DNA of 64,000 bases from Microbacterium soli. GTDB lineage: Bacteria; Actinomycetota; Actinomycetes; Actinomycetales; Microbacteriaceae. A model generated the notes under the pieces. It made no database searches, was not told the DNA's origin, and was given only the letters and a program-made list of their open reading frames with translations. Below, piece by piece: positions 8,301 through 15,901 of the stretch. Within the stretch, counting starts at the first letter, position 1. The number at the start of each line of letters is the position of its first letter. The stretch is taken from positions 2,232,001-2,296,000 of the forward strand of contig NZ_BAABCP010000001.1 of assembly GCF_039539005.1 (NCBI RefSeq), written 5' to 3'. The position numbers and the translations under genes are program-made.

Positions 8301-9374
8301 ATGATGACGATATGGGTTGTCGGAGCCGGTGCGATCGGCTGCATGGTCGGCGCGAGGCTCGCACAGTACGAGGACGTCGTGCTGGTGGACGGATGGAAGG
8401 AGCACGTCGACGCGATCAACGCTGACGGACTGCGGGTCGACTACCACGATGAGACGGTCACCGTGCGCAGCAGGGCCGTCGAGTTCGATGCCCTGGATGC
8501 CGTCGAGGAGACGCCGGACATCGTCCTGCTGAGTGTCAAGTCGACCGACACCGAAGGCGTCTTGCGAAAGATCGTGCACAGGCTGGGGCCGGAGTCCGCG
8601 GTGGTGTCCGTGCAGAACGGGATGAACGAGGAAGCCATCGCCGGCGTCGTCGGTGCGGAGCGCACGATCGGTGCGATGGTGACGGGCGACTCCGCGATCA
8701 TCGCGCCCGGTCATGCAGCGGCACGGATGGCGAAGCGCCGACTCGTCATCGGAGAGCTCGACGGGCGTGACACCCCCCGCATCCGCGCACTCGCCGAGCG
8801 TCTTTCGCAGTCGCTGCCGACGACCTGGACGGACAACATCATGGGCCAGTTGTGGACGAAGCTGGTCCGCAACTGCATGTTCAACGCTCTGGGTGCGCTG
8901 ACGGGCCTTGAGGCCAACCGCATCGCAGGGCATCCGGTCGCTCGCTCCGTCGCATTCGCGCTCGCGCGGGAGGCCATCCGGGTGGCTCTCGCCGAGGGCA
9001 TGACCCTGGACCCCGTGCTCCTGGGATCCGACGTCGCCGGATTCCTCGCCGAACCCGGTTCGGAGGCGGCTGAACGGGCGGCGCAGGAGTTCGAGAGGCT
9101 GTTCACGGCGTTGCCGAGCGTCAAGTCGTCGATGCTCCAGGACGTTCTGCGCGGACGGAGGACCGAGGTCGATCATCTCAATGGATTCGTCGTCGCCAAG
9201 GGGCGGACCTCGGCCGTGAGCACTGCGGTGAACGAGAGGGTCGTGGCTCTCGTGCATCAGGTCGAGAACGGGTCGCTCGAGCGCGGCGTCGATGTGCTGG
9301 GCGGTCCGCTCGTGGAGGACGAGGGTCTGCTCGGCGAGCGTGCGATCCTCGACCGCTTGCCTGCGGCGGGCTGA
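8301..9374 (+). CDS. Ketopantoate reductase-like (ApbA/PanE family) dehydrogenase
   Basis: 357-residue NAD(P)-dependent 2-hydroxy/2-oxo acid dehydrogenase-like protein. The N-terminal Rossmann motif is GAGAIG (residues 8-13), then SVKSTDT and SVQNGMNEE, both typical of ApbA/PanE proteins; the family Lys lies in QLWTKLVRNCMFNALGAL. True PanE proteins are usually about 300 residues, and the catabolic context argues against a role in pantothenate synthesis. The start at ATG 8301 is supported by GGGAGG at 8292-8297. It lies 107 bp after the ThDP gene and is followed by a strong hairpin, so these two probably form one transcription unit reducing or oxidising a 2-oxo acid intermediate. Confidence 0.85.
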   Translation: MMTIWVVGAGAIGCMVGARLAQYEDVVLVDGWKEHVDAINADGLRVDYHDETVTVRSRAVEFDALDAVEETPDIVLLSVKSTDTEGVLRKIVHRLGPESAVVSVQNGMNEEAIAGVVGAERTIGAMVTGDSAIIAPGHAAARMAKRRLVIGELDGRDTPRIRALAERLSQSLPTTWTDNIMGQLWTKLVRNCMFNALGALTGLEANRIAGHPVARSVAFALAREAIRVALAEGMTLDPVLLGSDVAGFLAEPGSEAAERAAQEFERLFTALPSVKSSMLQDVLRGRRTEVDHLNGFVVAKGRTSAVSTAVNERVVALVHQVENGSLERGVDVLGGPLVEDEGLLGERAILDRLPAAG

Positions 9375-9379
9375 CGGAC

Positions 9380-9454
9380 GGTCGCCGACCGGCCGTCCCG
9401 GGCGTCGGGTGCGGGCTCTTCCGCCGTGACCGCCGGGACGGCCGTTCGGCGACC
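9380..9454 (+). terminator. Long hairpin terminator after the ketopantoate reductase-like gene
   Basis: 22-nt arms 9380-9401 and 9433-9454 pair with one mismatch around a 31-nt loop. It separates the ThDP/reductase unit from the next promoter at 9520. No U-tract is evident, as is common in high-GC actinobacteria. Confidence 0.65.
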
Positions 9455-9519
9455 CCTCACGTCCGATTCCGAGGGGTGGTCGCGCCTCTCAGGCACTTCC
9501 CATCCGCCGTGTCGGATGG

Positions 9520-9586
9520 TTGACAGACCGTTGATGGCCTGCATATCATTTTGTCGTGTACGCAAACCTGATGCGTATACGGCAAC
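9520..9586 (+). promoter_or_regulatory. IclR-cluster promoter and operator 2 (TTT binding-protein gene)
   Basis: TTGACA (9520-9525), 18-nt spacer, TATCAT (9544-9549). Operator copies follow: TTTGT-N7-GCAAA at 9550-9566 and GATGC-N7-GCAAC at 9570-9586, right arms exactly 20 bp apart. The first right arm starts 42 bp after the -35, matching the 6389 and 10794 promoters. The remaining leader to 9716 is about 160 nt and holds no gene I can recognise; together with the hairpin at 9380-9454 this accounts for the 342-bp gap between genes. Confidence 0.75.
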
Positions 9587-9716
9587 AAATAGAGAATGTG
9601 ATCGGCGAGATGCTGAGCCCACAATTTCGAAACCGAGCAGTTCGTCGACGTCGATAGCTGAAGCCCGGTGCATCGCACTGAGCGAAGGATTTCGTTCGAA
9701 TGAGGAGGAGTTCATC

Positions 9717-10715
9717 GTGAGATGGAAGAAGAGTAGGTTCGGACGCGGCCTGATGGCCGCAGCCATGCTCACCGTGGCCGGTGTCATCGCCGCCGGGTGC
9801 ACGTCCGGGCCGAGCACGGGTGGGGGGACAGAGGGCGCGTCGGACTATCCGACTCGCAATATCGAGATCATGGTCGCCTTCGAGGGCGGGACCTCGGACA
9901 CCGTGGCGCGGATGCTGGCGCAGTACGCGAGCGCGGAGTGGGGTGTCAACGTCGATGTCGTGAACAAGGCCGGAGGGAACACGGTGCCGGCGAACCTCGA
10001 GCTCCAGGGGGATGAGCCGGACGGGTATTCCCTGATGTTCCATGCGATCGGCAGTTCGTCGCTGCTTCCGAACCAGCTGGGGGACGACCTTCCGTTCGAT
10101 GTGATGAACCAGACGTTCATCTCGCGCCTGAGCAGCAACACGATGCTCTTCCTCACGTCACCGGACTCGCCGTTCGAGACGCTGCAGGATGCCGCGGATG
10201 CCGCGAAGGCGGATCCGGAGCACTTCACCTGGTCGGCCACCGGTGTCGCCGAGATCCCCATGCTGCAGTTCTTCCGGTCCATCGGCGTCGACCCTCAGAA
10301 GACGAAGTCCCTGATCCAGGACGGCAGCGGTGATGCGATCGTCCTGGCGAACCAGGGTGATGCGGACCTGGTGATCGCCGCCGTGGGACCGTCGCTCGGT
10401 CCGGTGGAGGGCAATGTCGTCAAGCCGCTCGCGATCGCGGATGACCGCTGGCCGGGGCTCGATGTGCCCACCACGACGGAGGCCGGCTTCCCCGAGGTGC
10501 AGATCACCTCGTGGCTGGGGCTGGCGGGGCCGAAGGGGCTTCCGGACGACGTCGTGTCGGCCTGGGAGGAGCTCATCGAGAAGATGCTCGACGAGCCGGA
10601 CATCCAGGAGCAGCTGGAGAACGTCGCGTCGCGGCCGGCGTTCATGAACTCCAAGGACTTCACTGCGCATGTCCAGAGCGAGATAGAGGAGTTCGGTTCC
10701 CTGTACGAGGACTGA
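9717..10715 (+). CDS. Tripartite tricarboxylate transporter (TctC/Bug family) substrate-binding lipoprotein
   Basis: 332-residue extracytoplasmic solute receptor of the TctC/Bug family, which delivers carboxylates to the TctA/TctB membrane complex. Starts at GTG 9717 after GAGGAGG (9702-9708). A basic N-terminus, hydrophobic stretch and lipobox AAGC place the lipidated Cys at residue 28. The family-like opening YPTRNIEIMVAFEGGTSDT follows the linker, and a C-terminal LAGPKGLPDDVV segment is typical. TctA and TctB are encoded separately at 19215-21315 on the other strand, under a related operator. The ligand is probably an organic acid that feeds the surrounding enzymes. A 46-bp palindromic terminator follows. 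Confidence 0.88.
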   Translation: MRWKKSRFGRGLMAAAMLTVAGVIAAGCTSGPSTGGGTEGASDYPTRNIEIMVAFEGGTSDTVARMLAQYASAEWGVNVDVVNKAGGNTVPANLELQGDEPDGYSLMFHAIGSSSLLPNQLGDDLPFDVMNQTFISRLSSNTMLFLTSPDSPFETLQDAADAAKADPEHFTWSATGVAEIPMLQFFRSIGVDPQKTKSLIQDGSGDAIVLANQGDADLVIAAVGPSLGPVEGNVVKPLAIADDRWPGLDVPTTTEAGFPEVQITSWLGLAGPKGLPDDVVSAWEELIEKMLDEPDIQEQLENVASRPAFMNSKDFTAHVQSEIEEFGSLYED

Positions 10716-10730
10716 GCGCGTTCGCTGTCG

Positions 10731-10776
10731 GAGGCGATCGGCCGGGTGTGCTCGAGCACACCCGGCCGATCGCCTC
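10731..10776 (+). terminator. Perfect 46-bp palindromic terminator after the TTT binding protein
   Basis: Positions 10731-10776 read identically on both strands (centre CTCGAG), giving a long GC-rich hairpin followed by TTCTCT. It lies 15 bp after the stop codon and 17 bp before the next -35. Confidence 0.85.
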
Positions 10777-10793
10777 TTCTCTGCGCCGTCGCC

Positions 10794-10859
10794 TTGACAG
10801 AGCGAGGATACCTCGATAGCGTATTGACATCAGCGCAAACAGGTTGCAAATACGGCAAC
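10794..10859 (+). promoter_or_regulatory. IclR-cluster promoter and operator 3 (epimerase operon)
   Basis: TTGACA (10794-10799), 17-nt spacer, weak -10 TAGCGT (10817-10822). Operator GTTGC-N7-GCAAC at 10843-10859 and a half-site GCAAA at 10835-10839, right arms 20 bp apart, starting 41 bp after the -35. This matches promoters 1 and 2. A TATAAT at 10861-10866 lacks a suitably spaced -35 and is less likely the real -10. Confidence 0.7.
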
Positions 10860-10929
10860 ATATAATGCTCTGACGTGACGGATGCCGACGGCCCGTCGCA
10901 AGAACCGATCGACGAGGAGTGGAGTTCGC

Positions 10930-11925
10930 ATGTCCGTGATGCTGACCGGAGTCGGTGCTGTCGGGTCCCATGTCGCGCGGGAACTGCAGGCACAGGGTCA
11001 CGAGATCGTGATCTTCGACAAGTCGCCGAACCTTTCGTTCATCGGCTCGATCGCCGACATCACCGATGTTCCCGTCGTCGTGGGTGACGTGAACGACCAG
11101 GAAGCGCTGTCGGCGGCGGTTCGGGAGCACAAGGTCGACACGATCCTGCACCTCGCGGGCTTCCTGACCAAGACTCTTCGCGCCCACCCCTTCGCCGGTG
11201 TGAGCCTGAACATCGGAGGCACCGGTTCGGTGCTCGAGGTCGCGCGGAACACCGGTGTCCGGCGTGTGGTCCTCGCGAGCACTCGCGGCGTCAACCAGAT
11301 CGCCGCCGCCCCCGAATCCGGCGATGTGCTGCCGGAGGACTTCCAGATGCGGGTGATCAGCGACCGGCCGCGGACGATGTACGAGCTCAGCAAGCTGACC
11401 TGCGAGCACCTGGGACTGCTGTACGCGGACACCTACGACATGGAGTTCGTCGCGCTGCGTCTGGGCGGCGGGTTCGGCCCGACGCCCGGGGAGCCGGCGG
11501 GCCTGACGGGAACCGTGGTGCGCCCGCTCGTGTACGGAGCGGTGGCAGGGGGGCCGGTCGAGATCACGGATCCGTCGCTGACCTACGCGGGAAACCACGA
11601 GTTCATCTACTTCAAGGATGACGCCGTCGCGTTCGCGCTGGCCTGCACGCGACCGAACCTGTCGCAGCGGGTCTACAACATCCGCATGGACCGGACGTAC
11701 ACCTATGACCAGGTCGTCGAGACCATGCAGAAGATCTTCCCGGACACGGAATTCAAGATCTCCGCGACGAATTCGGGCTCCATGACCCAAGGGCGTGCAC
11801 CCCGCGATGACAATGCGTCGACGGAGGCCGCGTACAACGAATTGGGGTGGCGTCCGCAATACGATCTGGAATCCGGCGTGCGTGATTGGGTTCGCTGGAT
11901 CGAGAAATACGACATTTCCCGATGA
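10930..11925 (+). CDS. NAD-dependent epimerase/dehydratase (extended SDR), paralogue 1
   Basis: 331-residue extended SDR. Its nucleotide-binding loop is TGVGAVGS near residues 6-13, a GxGxxG spacing rather than the GxxGxxG usual in this family. Catalytic residues are visible as Ser in LASTRG and Tyr/Lys in YELSK. Related enzymes epimerise nucleotide sugars or oxidise sugar acids and lactones. Start at ATG 10930 after GAGGAGTGGAG. First gene of the run 10930-18324 behind operator 3; a second, related epimerase lies at 12370. Substrate unknown, but the context suggests a hydroxy acid or lactone rather than a UDP-sugar. Confidence 0.87.
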   Translation: MSVMLTGVGAVGSHVARELQAQGHEIVIFDKSPNLSFIGSIADITDVPVVVGDVNDQEALSAAVREHKVDTILHLAGFLTKTLRAHPFAGVSLNIGGTGSVLEVARNTGVRRVVLASTRGVNQIAAAPESGDVLPEDFQMRVISDRPRTMYELSKLTCEHLGLLYADTYDMEFVALRLGGGFGPTPGEPAGLTGTVVRPLVYGAVAGGPVEITDPSLTYAGNHEFIYFKDDAVAFALACTRPNLSQRVYNIRMDRTYTYDQVVETMQKIFPDTEFKISATNSGSMTQGRAPRDDNASTEAAYNELGWRPQYDLESGVRDWVRWIEKYDISR

Positions 11926-11955
11926 TTCATGGACACGAGATTGAAAGGTGCGAAG

Positions 11956-12324
11956 ATGAGTGACGTTTACGCCAAGGCGGAAGAAATCGTCCAAACCTAC
12001 CGCGGAGAATCCGGAACCCTGGGAAAGGGGATCAGCGGGCAAATGGCGCCGGAAGTGGAGCGGCGCAAGGATGAACTGCTCTGGGGAACCATCTGGGCGG
12101 ACCCCGCGATCGACATCAAGACGCGATCGTTGTGCACGATCAGCGCGCTGATGGCGTTGGGGATCGAGGAACAGCTGCTGAACCACTGCCGGTGGGCGCT
12201 GCACCTCGGCGTGTCCCGGGAGGCGCTCATCTCCCTCGCCAGCCAGATGATGGTGTACGCCGGGCTTCCGCGGGGGCACAACGCCATGCGCATCGTGAAG
12301 GAAGCGCTCGACAGCGCCGACTGA
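11956..12324 (+). CDS. Carboxymuconolactone decarboxylase (CMD) family protein
   Basis: 122-residue all-helical CMD-family protein. Family features include ERRKDELLWGTIW near the N-terminus, DIKTRSLCTISALMALG, and the HCRWALHLGVSREAL segment that carries the candidate active-site Cys and His residues. True gamma-carboxymuconolactone decarboxylase acts in the protocatechuate branch of the beta-ketoadipate pathway, but many homologues have other or unknown roles, and no ring-cleavage dioxygenase is encoded here. Start at ATG 11956 after GAAAGG. Lies between the two epimerase genes in the same operon. Confidence 0.85.
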   Translation: MSDVYAKAEEIVQTYRGESGTLGKGISGQMAPEVERRKDELLWGTIWADPAIDIKTRSLCTISALMALGIEEQLLNHCRWALHLGVSREALISLASQMMVYAGLPRGHNAMRIVKEALDSAD

Positions 12325-12369
12325 GCAGACACATCACATTCACTGCGGAAAGATCGAAGGAGTTCTGAA

Positions 12370-13368
12370 ATGACCGTACTCATCACTGGTGGCGTCGGGG
12401 CCATCGGAAGCAACGTCGCGAGAATGCTCGTCCAGCGGGGCGAGAAGGTCGTGATCTTCGACAGGATCCTGCCGAAGCCCGACAACACCATCATCGGCGG
12501 CTTCGGAGACCAGGTGGTCGCGGAGACGGGCAACGTCTCCGATCTCGCGACCATGCTCAACGTCGTCACTCGGCACGAGGTCGACGGCATCATCCACTGC
12601 GCGGCCATGCTGCCACCGATCGAGAACGACCTCCACCCGCTCGAGGCGATCCAGACGAACATCGTCGGAACCGCCAACCTCCTCGAGCTCGCCCGTTCGC
12701 TCAAACTGCGGCGCATCCTCGTCGCGAGTGCGGCGGGTGTGATGGGCCGTCCGTCCGATCTGAAGAAGCCTCAGGGCGAGACCGACATCTCTCTCCCGCT
12801 GGGCGGCATCTACCCGCTCACGAAGCTCACCTGCGAGCAGCTCGTGTACGCGTACCGGTCGCTGCACGGTGTGAACGCGACGGCCTTCCGCCCGCGCAAC
12901 GTCTATGGTCCAGGAGCCAACCCGCGCATCCAGCCGCTGTTCGAGGCCTTCTTCGAGGCGCTGAGCGGCAAGGACGTCATTCGTGAGCAGGGTGGCGACT
13001 CCGTCTTCGACTACACGTACGTCAAGGACATCGCGCTCGGCATCACCAACCTGTACCTGCATGACGGTGAGGGCCTCTACCACACCTATGGACTGTCCCG
13101 GGGCAGGAGCACGACGATGTCCGAGGCGTTCGAGGCGCTGCAGGCTGCGTTCCCCGAGCGCACCATTCGTATCGGCGACGGCCCCTGGAAGGGGGTCGTG
13201 GAGGGCGGCAAGGAGTTCCAGATCACAACCCACCCGGCCGAGATGCCGCCGCTGGACATCAGCCGTGCCGCGAAGGACTTCGGATTCGCGCCGGCGTGGG
13301 ACATCCATCGTGGCCTGGCCGATTGGCGCCGTTGGTTCGACACCGGCGAGTGGGGCTCGGAGGCCTGA
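12370..13368 (+). CDS. NAD-dependent epimerase/dehydratase (extended SDR), paralogue 2
   Basis: 332-residue extended SDR with the standard GxxGxxG loop in ITGGVGAIGS (residues 5-14), Ser in VASAAG, and Tyr/Lys in YPLTK followed by LTCEQL. It resembles paralogue 1 across its length (VVIFD, KLTCE, similar C-terminal DW motifs), indicating an old duplication. Start at ATG 12370 after GAAGGAG. Encoded between the CMD gene and the first cyclase-family gene. Two related dehydrogenase/epimerases in one pathway suggest consecutive steps or stereoisomeric substrates. Confidence 0.88.
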   Translation: MTVLITGGVGAIGSNVARMLVQRGEKVVIFDRILPKPDNTIIGGFGDQVVAETGNVSDLATMLNVVTRHEVDGIIHCAAMLPPIENDLHPLEAIQTNIVGTANLLELARSLKLRRILVASAAGVMGRPSDLKKPQGETDISLPLGGIYPLTKLTCEQLVYAYRSLHGVNATAFRPRNVYGPGANPRIQPLFEAFFEALSGKDVIREQGGDSVFDYTYVKDIALGITNLYLHDGEGLYHTYGLSRGRSTTMSEAFEALQAAFPERTIRIGDGPWKGVVEGGKEFQITTHPAEMPPLDISRAAKDFGFAPAWDIHRGLADWRRWFDTGEWGSEA

Positions 13369-13401
13369 GCGAGGACGGTCCGTACGGATCCGAAGAGGAG
13401 C

Positions 13402-14085
13402 ATGAACGTGAAGAAGGTTGTCAACATCAGTCTCGCGCTGGGCAGTGACTATCTGCACAATACGCCGGAGGGCGTGAAGAACGTGCAGATGTCATTCGAG
13501 ATCATCAAGGATTATCCGGGAGGTGTGGGTCAGCAGGTGCGGGCCGTGACCATGCGGCTTCACCATGGAACGCATGTCGATGCGCCCATGCACTTCGTCC
13601 CGGGCGGCAAGGCGATCGATGATTTCCCCCTGGAGACTTTCGTCGGCGAAGCCGTGCTGGCCGACCTCACCCCGTACGTGGGGGAGAACGAGGCGGTGCA
13701 GCCCGAGCACCTCCAGGCGGCGCTGAAGGGGCGGTCCATCACCGGCAAGCGCCTGCTGATGCGAACGGACTGGAACGCGCACTACGGCGAGCCGGACTAC
13801 CTCGAGCGGGCTCCGTACATCGGCCCGGCCGCGGTCGATTGGGTGGTCAGCCAGCGTCCGGTCCTCGTCGGCTACGACTACGCCCACTCCAAGGACGCGC
13901 CGGACACCCCCCGTGAGGTGTATGCGCTCAAGTCCTTCCTGGAGAACGACATCCTCACGATGGGATACATCCGAAACCTCGACCAGCTTCCTGCCGATGG
14001 CAAGCTGACGCTGGTTGCGGCGCCGTTGGCGTTCGAGCAGGTCGAGGCCAGCCCCATCCGCGCCGTCGTCATCGTCGAGGACTGA
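13402..14085 (+). CDS. Cyclase family protein (kynurenine formamidase/isatin hydrolase-like), paralogue 1
   Basis: 227-residue member of the cyclase superfamily of metal-dependent hydrolases, which includes kynurenine formamidase and isatin hydrolase. The metal-binding signature HGTHVDAPMH spans residues 55-64 (His55, His58, Asp60 and His64 as likely ligands). Family members hydrolyse amide, imide or lactone bonds, frequently in ring opening. Start at ATG 13402 after GAAGAGGAG. A second cyclase-family gene lies at 15208. A perfect 18-bp hairpin follows at 14113-14164. Confidence 0.87.
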   Translation: MNVKKVVNISLALGSDYLHNTPEGVKNVQMSFEIIKDYPGGVGQQVRAVTMRLHHGTHVDAPMHFVPGGKAIDDFPLETFVGEAVLADLTPYVGENEAVQPEHLQAALKGRSITGKRLLMRTDWNAHYGEPDYLERAPYIGPAAVDWVVSQRPVLVGYDYAHSKDAPDTPREVYALKSFLENDILTMGYIRNLDQLPADGKLTLVAAPLAFEQVEASPIRAVVIVED

Positions 14086-14112
14086 CGGCGCCGGCCACCA
14101 TCCGCTGCCGTC

Positions 14113-14164
14113 CGATCGGCCGCGGGAGCGCACCCGCCCGGCGGCCCGCTCCCGCGGCCGATCG
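14113..14164 (+). terminator. Internal hairpin within the epimerase-dehydrogenase run
   Basis: Perfect 18-nt arms (14113-14130 and 14147-14164) around a 16-nt loop, in the 148-bp gap between the first cyclase gene and the FAH gene. It may terminate or attenuate transcription of the downstream half of the cluster, or protect the 3' end of the upstream message. No GTTGC-N7-GCAAC operator was seen between it and the next gene. Confidence 0.6.
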
Positions 14165-14233
14165 CGATCCGCCGGGGACGGCCTCCGGCAGGGACATGCA
14201 TCGCAGTTGTGAAGTCAATCGAAGGAGTTCCTC

Positions 14234-15211
14234 ATGAAACTGGTCACCTATCATCCGGTCGTCCCGCAGTACGTGGGAACACGGCTCGGAGTGTATGTCG
14301 ACGGCAGCATCGTGGACGCGAATTACGCATACGCTCTGAGCAGGCATCGTGCCGGAGAGGACGTCGCCGACCGGTCGCTCGTCGACGCGCAGGTCCCGAC
14401 CTGCATGCGCCGTCTGCTGGCGGGCGGCGACATCGCGCTCGAGCGGGTTCGGGAGGCGGTGGATGAAGCCGTGCGGATCGGCGCGGAGTCGGGTGCGGCC
14501 GGAGAGCGGCTGCGTTTCGGCGAGAGCGAGGTTCGGCTCCGCGCGCCGATCTCCCGCCCCGGCAAGATCCTCGCAGCGGGGAAGAACTATGCGGATCATG
14601 CCGCTGAGACGGCCGGGTCCTCGCCGGCACCCGCCGAGGAGAACCCCATACCGCGGGGCTTCGTGAAGGTGAGCTCGTCGGTGGTCGGCCCAGGGGACGA
14701 AGTCGCCATCCCGTCGGTGACCTCGCAGCTGGACTACGAGGTCGAGCTCGCCGTGGTCATCGGCAAGCGCGGCCGGTACATCAAGCGCGAAGACGTCTAC
14801 GACCACATCGCCGGATACACCATCCTGAACGACATCAGCGCCCGTGACATCCAGTTCCACGAGTCGGAGAAGGGCAACCATCTCATCGGCAAGAACATGG
14901 ACGGACTCGCCCCGATGGGCCCGTGGCTGGTGACCCGGGACGAGATCAGCGATCCGATGAAGCTTCAGGTGAGCATGGCGGTCAACGGCGAGGTCCGCCA
15001 GAACGCGAACACGTCGACGATGATCTGGGACATCCCGGCGCTCGTCGAACGGTGGTCATGGGGCACCCTCGAACCGGGTGACGTCATCGCCACAGGGACG
15101 CCGGCCGGTGGTGCGCTGAGCGGGAAGTACCCGTATCTGCGTCCGGGCGACGTCATGTCGGCATCGGTCGACGGTCTCGGAACCCTCGTGACACCGCTGG
15201 TGGCGGAATGA
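14234..15211 (+). CDS. Fumarylacetoacetate hydrolase (FAH) family protein
   Basis: 325-residue FAH-superfamily enzyme. The first motif is AAGKNYADHAAE near residue 114; the metal-binding Glu pair lies in DYEVELAVVIGKRG, followed by NDISARDIQFHESEKG and KNMDGLAPMGPW. The last two blocks resemble ureidoglycolate lyase and 2-hydroxyhepta-2,4-diene-1,7-dioate isomerase-type enzymes. Members hydrolyse, decarboxylate or hydrate 2-oxo or 1,3-diketo acids with Mg or Ca. Start at ATG 14234 after GAAGGAG. Its stop overlaps the start of the next cyclase gene (ATGA), indicating translational coupling. Confidence 0.9.
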   Translation: MKLVTYHPVVPQYVGTRLGVYVDGSIVDANYAYALSRHRAGEDVADRSLVDAQVPTCMRRLLAGGDIALERVREAVDEAVRIGAESGAAGERLRFGESEVRLRAPISRPGKILAAGKNYADHAAETAGSSPAPAEENPIPRGFVKVSSSVVGPGDEVAIPSVTSQLDYEVELAVVIGKRGRYIKREDVYDHIAGYTILNDISARDIQFHESEKGNHLIGKNMDGLAPMGPWLVTRDEISDPMKLQVSMAVNGEVRQNANTSTMIWDIPALVERWSWGTLEPGDVIATGTPAGGALSGKYPYLRPGDVMSASVDGLGTLVTPLVAE

Positions 15212-15867
15212 ACGCCGCGCACGGCGCCGGCGGCGTGGTGATCGACCTGTCGTTGCCCTTCGACCCCGACGTGTACCCGTCGTTGGATCTGACGGTGACG
15301 CACGAGGCCGACGGCACGCGCCCCGGGGGCATGGAGTTCCGCTTGGGGAACCACATCGGCACCCATCTGGATGCCCCCTCCCATCTCGTTCCCGGCGCCG
15401 CCACGATCGATCAGCTGCCGCTGGAGCTGTTCGTCGGCGAGGGGGTCGTGCTCGATCTCCCGCGTGGTGAGAACGAGGCCGTGACGGCCTCTGATCTGGA
15501 GGGGACCGACATGGTCCGTGCCGGCGGCGACATCGTCTTCGTCGGCACGGGCTGGGATGCTCGGGTCGGACAGCCCGAGTACGCCAGCCATCATCCGTAC
15601 CTCAGCGAGGACGCAGCGCACTGGCTGGTCGAGCACGAGGTCCGCATGGTGGGGATGGACGTCCAGAGCGTGGATCTCGGGCACTCGCTGCGCGCCGAGG
15701 GATTCCGCTACACCTCGCTGAGGATCCTGCTGGAGGCGGGGATCCCCGTGCTGCACAGCATCGCCAGGCTGGGCGAGGTCGGGACCCGGCGATGCATGCT
15801 CGCGGCCGCGCCGATCGGGTTCCTCGGAGCCGACGGCGCACCCGCTCGTGCATACGCGCAGTATTGA
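15208..15867 (+). CDS. Cyclase family protein, paralogue 2
   Basis: 219-residue metal-dependent hydrolase of the cyclase superfamily. The signature HIGTHLDAPSH is at residues 49-59 with His49, His53, Asp55 and His59 as likely ligands. It is related to the protein at 13402 (both carry the LPLELFVGE / FPLETFVGE block after the signature) but is diverged, so the two probably act on different intermediates. It overlaps the FAH gene by four bases (ATGA) and is followed closely by the alpha/beta hydrolase gene. Confidence 0.87.
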   Translation: MNAAHGAGGVVIDLSLPFDPDVYPSLDLTVTHEADGTRPGGMEFRLGNHIGTHLDAPSHLVPGAATIDQLPLELFVGEGVVLDLPRGENEAVTASDLEGTDMVRAGGDIVFVGTGWDARVGQPEYASHHPYLSEDAAHWLVEHEVRMVGMDVQSVDLGHSLRAEGFRYTSLRILLEAGIPVLHSIARLGEVGTRRCMLAAAPIGFLGADGAPARAYAQY

Positions 15868-15901
15868 CCACATCGACCACGTTCCCAAGGAGGATGAAGA
15901 C

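Noticed and set aside
8301..9374. Ketopantoate reductase-like gene as true panE of pantothenate synthesis
   Set aside because: The island context, the longer protein and the lack of other pan genes favour a catabolic role.
10861..10866. TATAAT as the -10 of the epimerase operon
   Set aside because: No -35 lies at 16-18 bp upstream, and the TTGACA at 10794 with a 17-nt spacer matches the geometry of the other island promoters.
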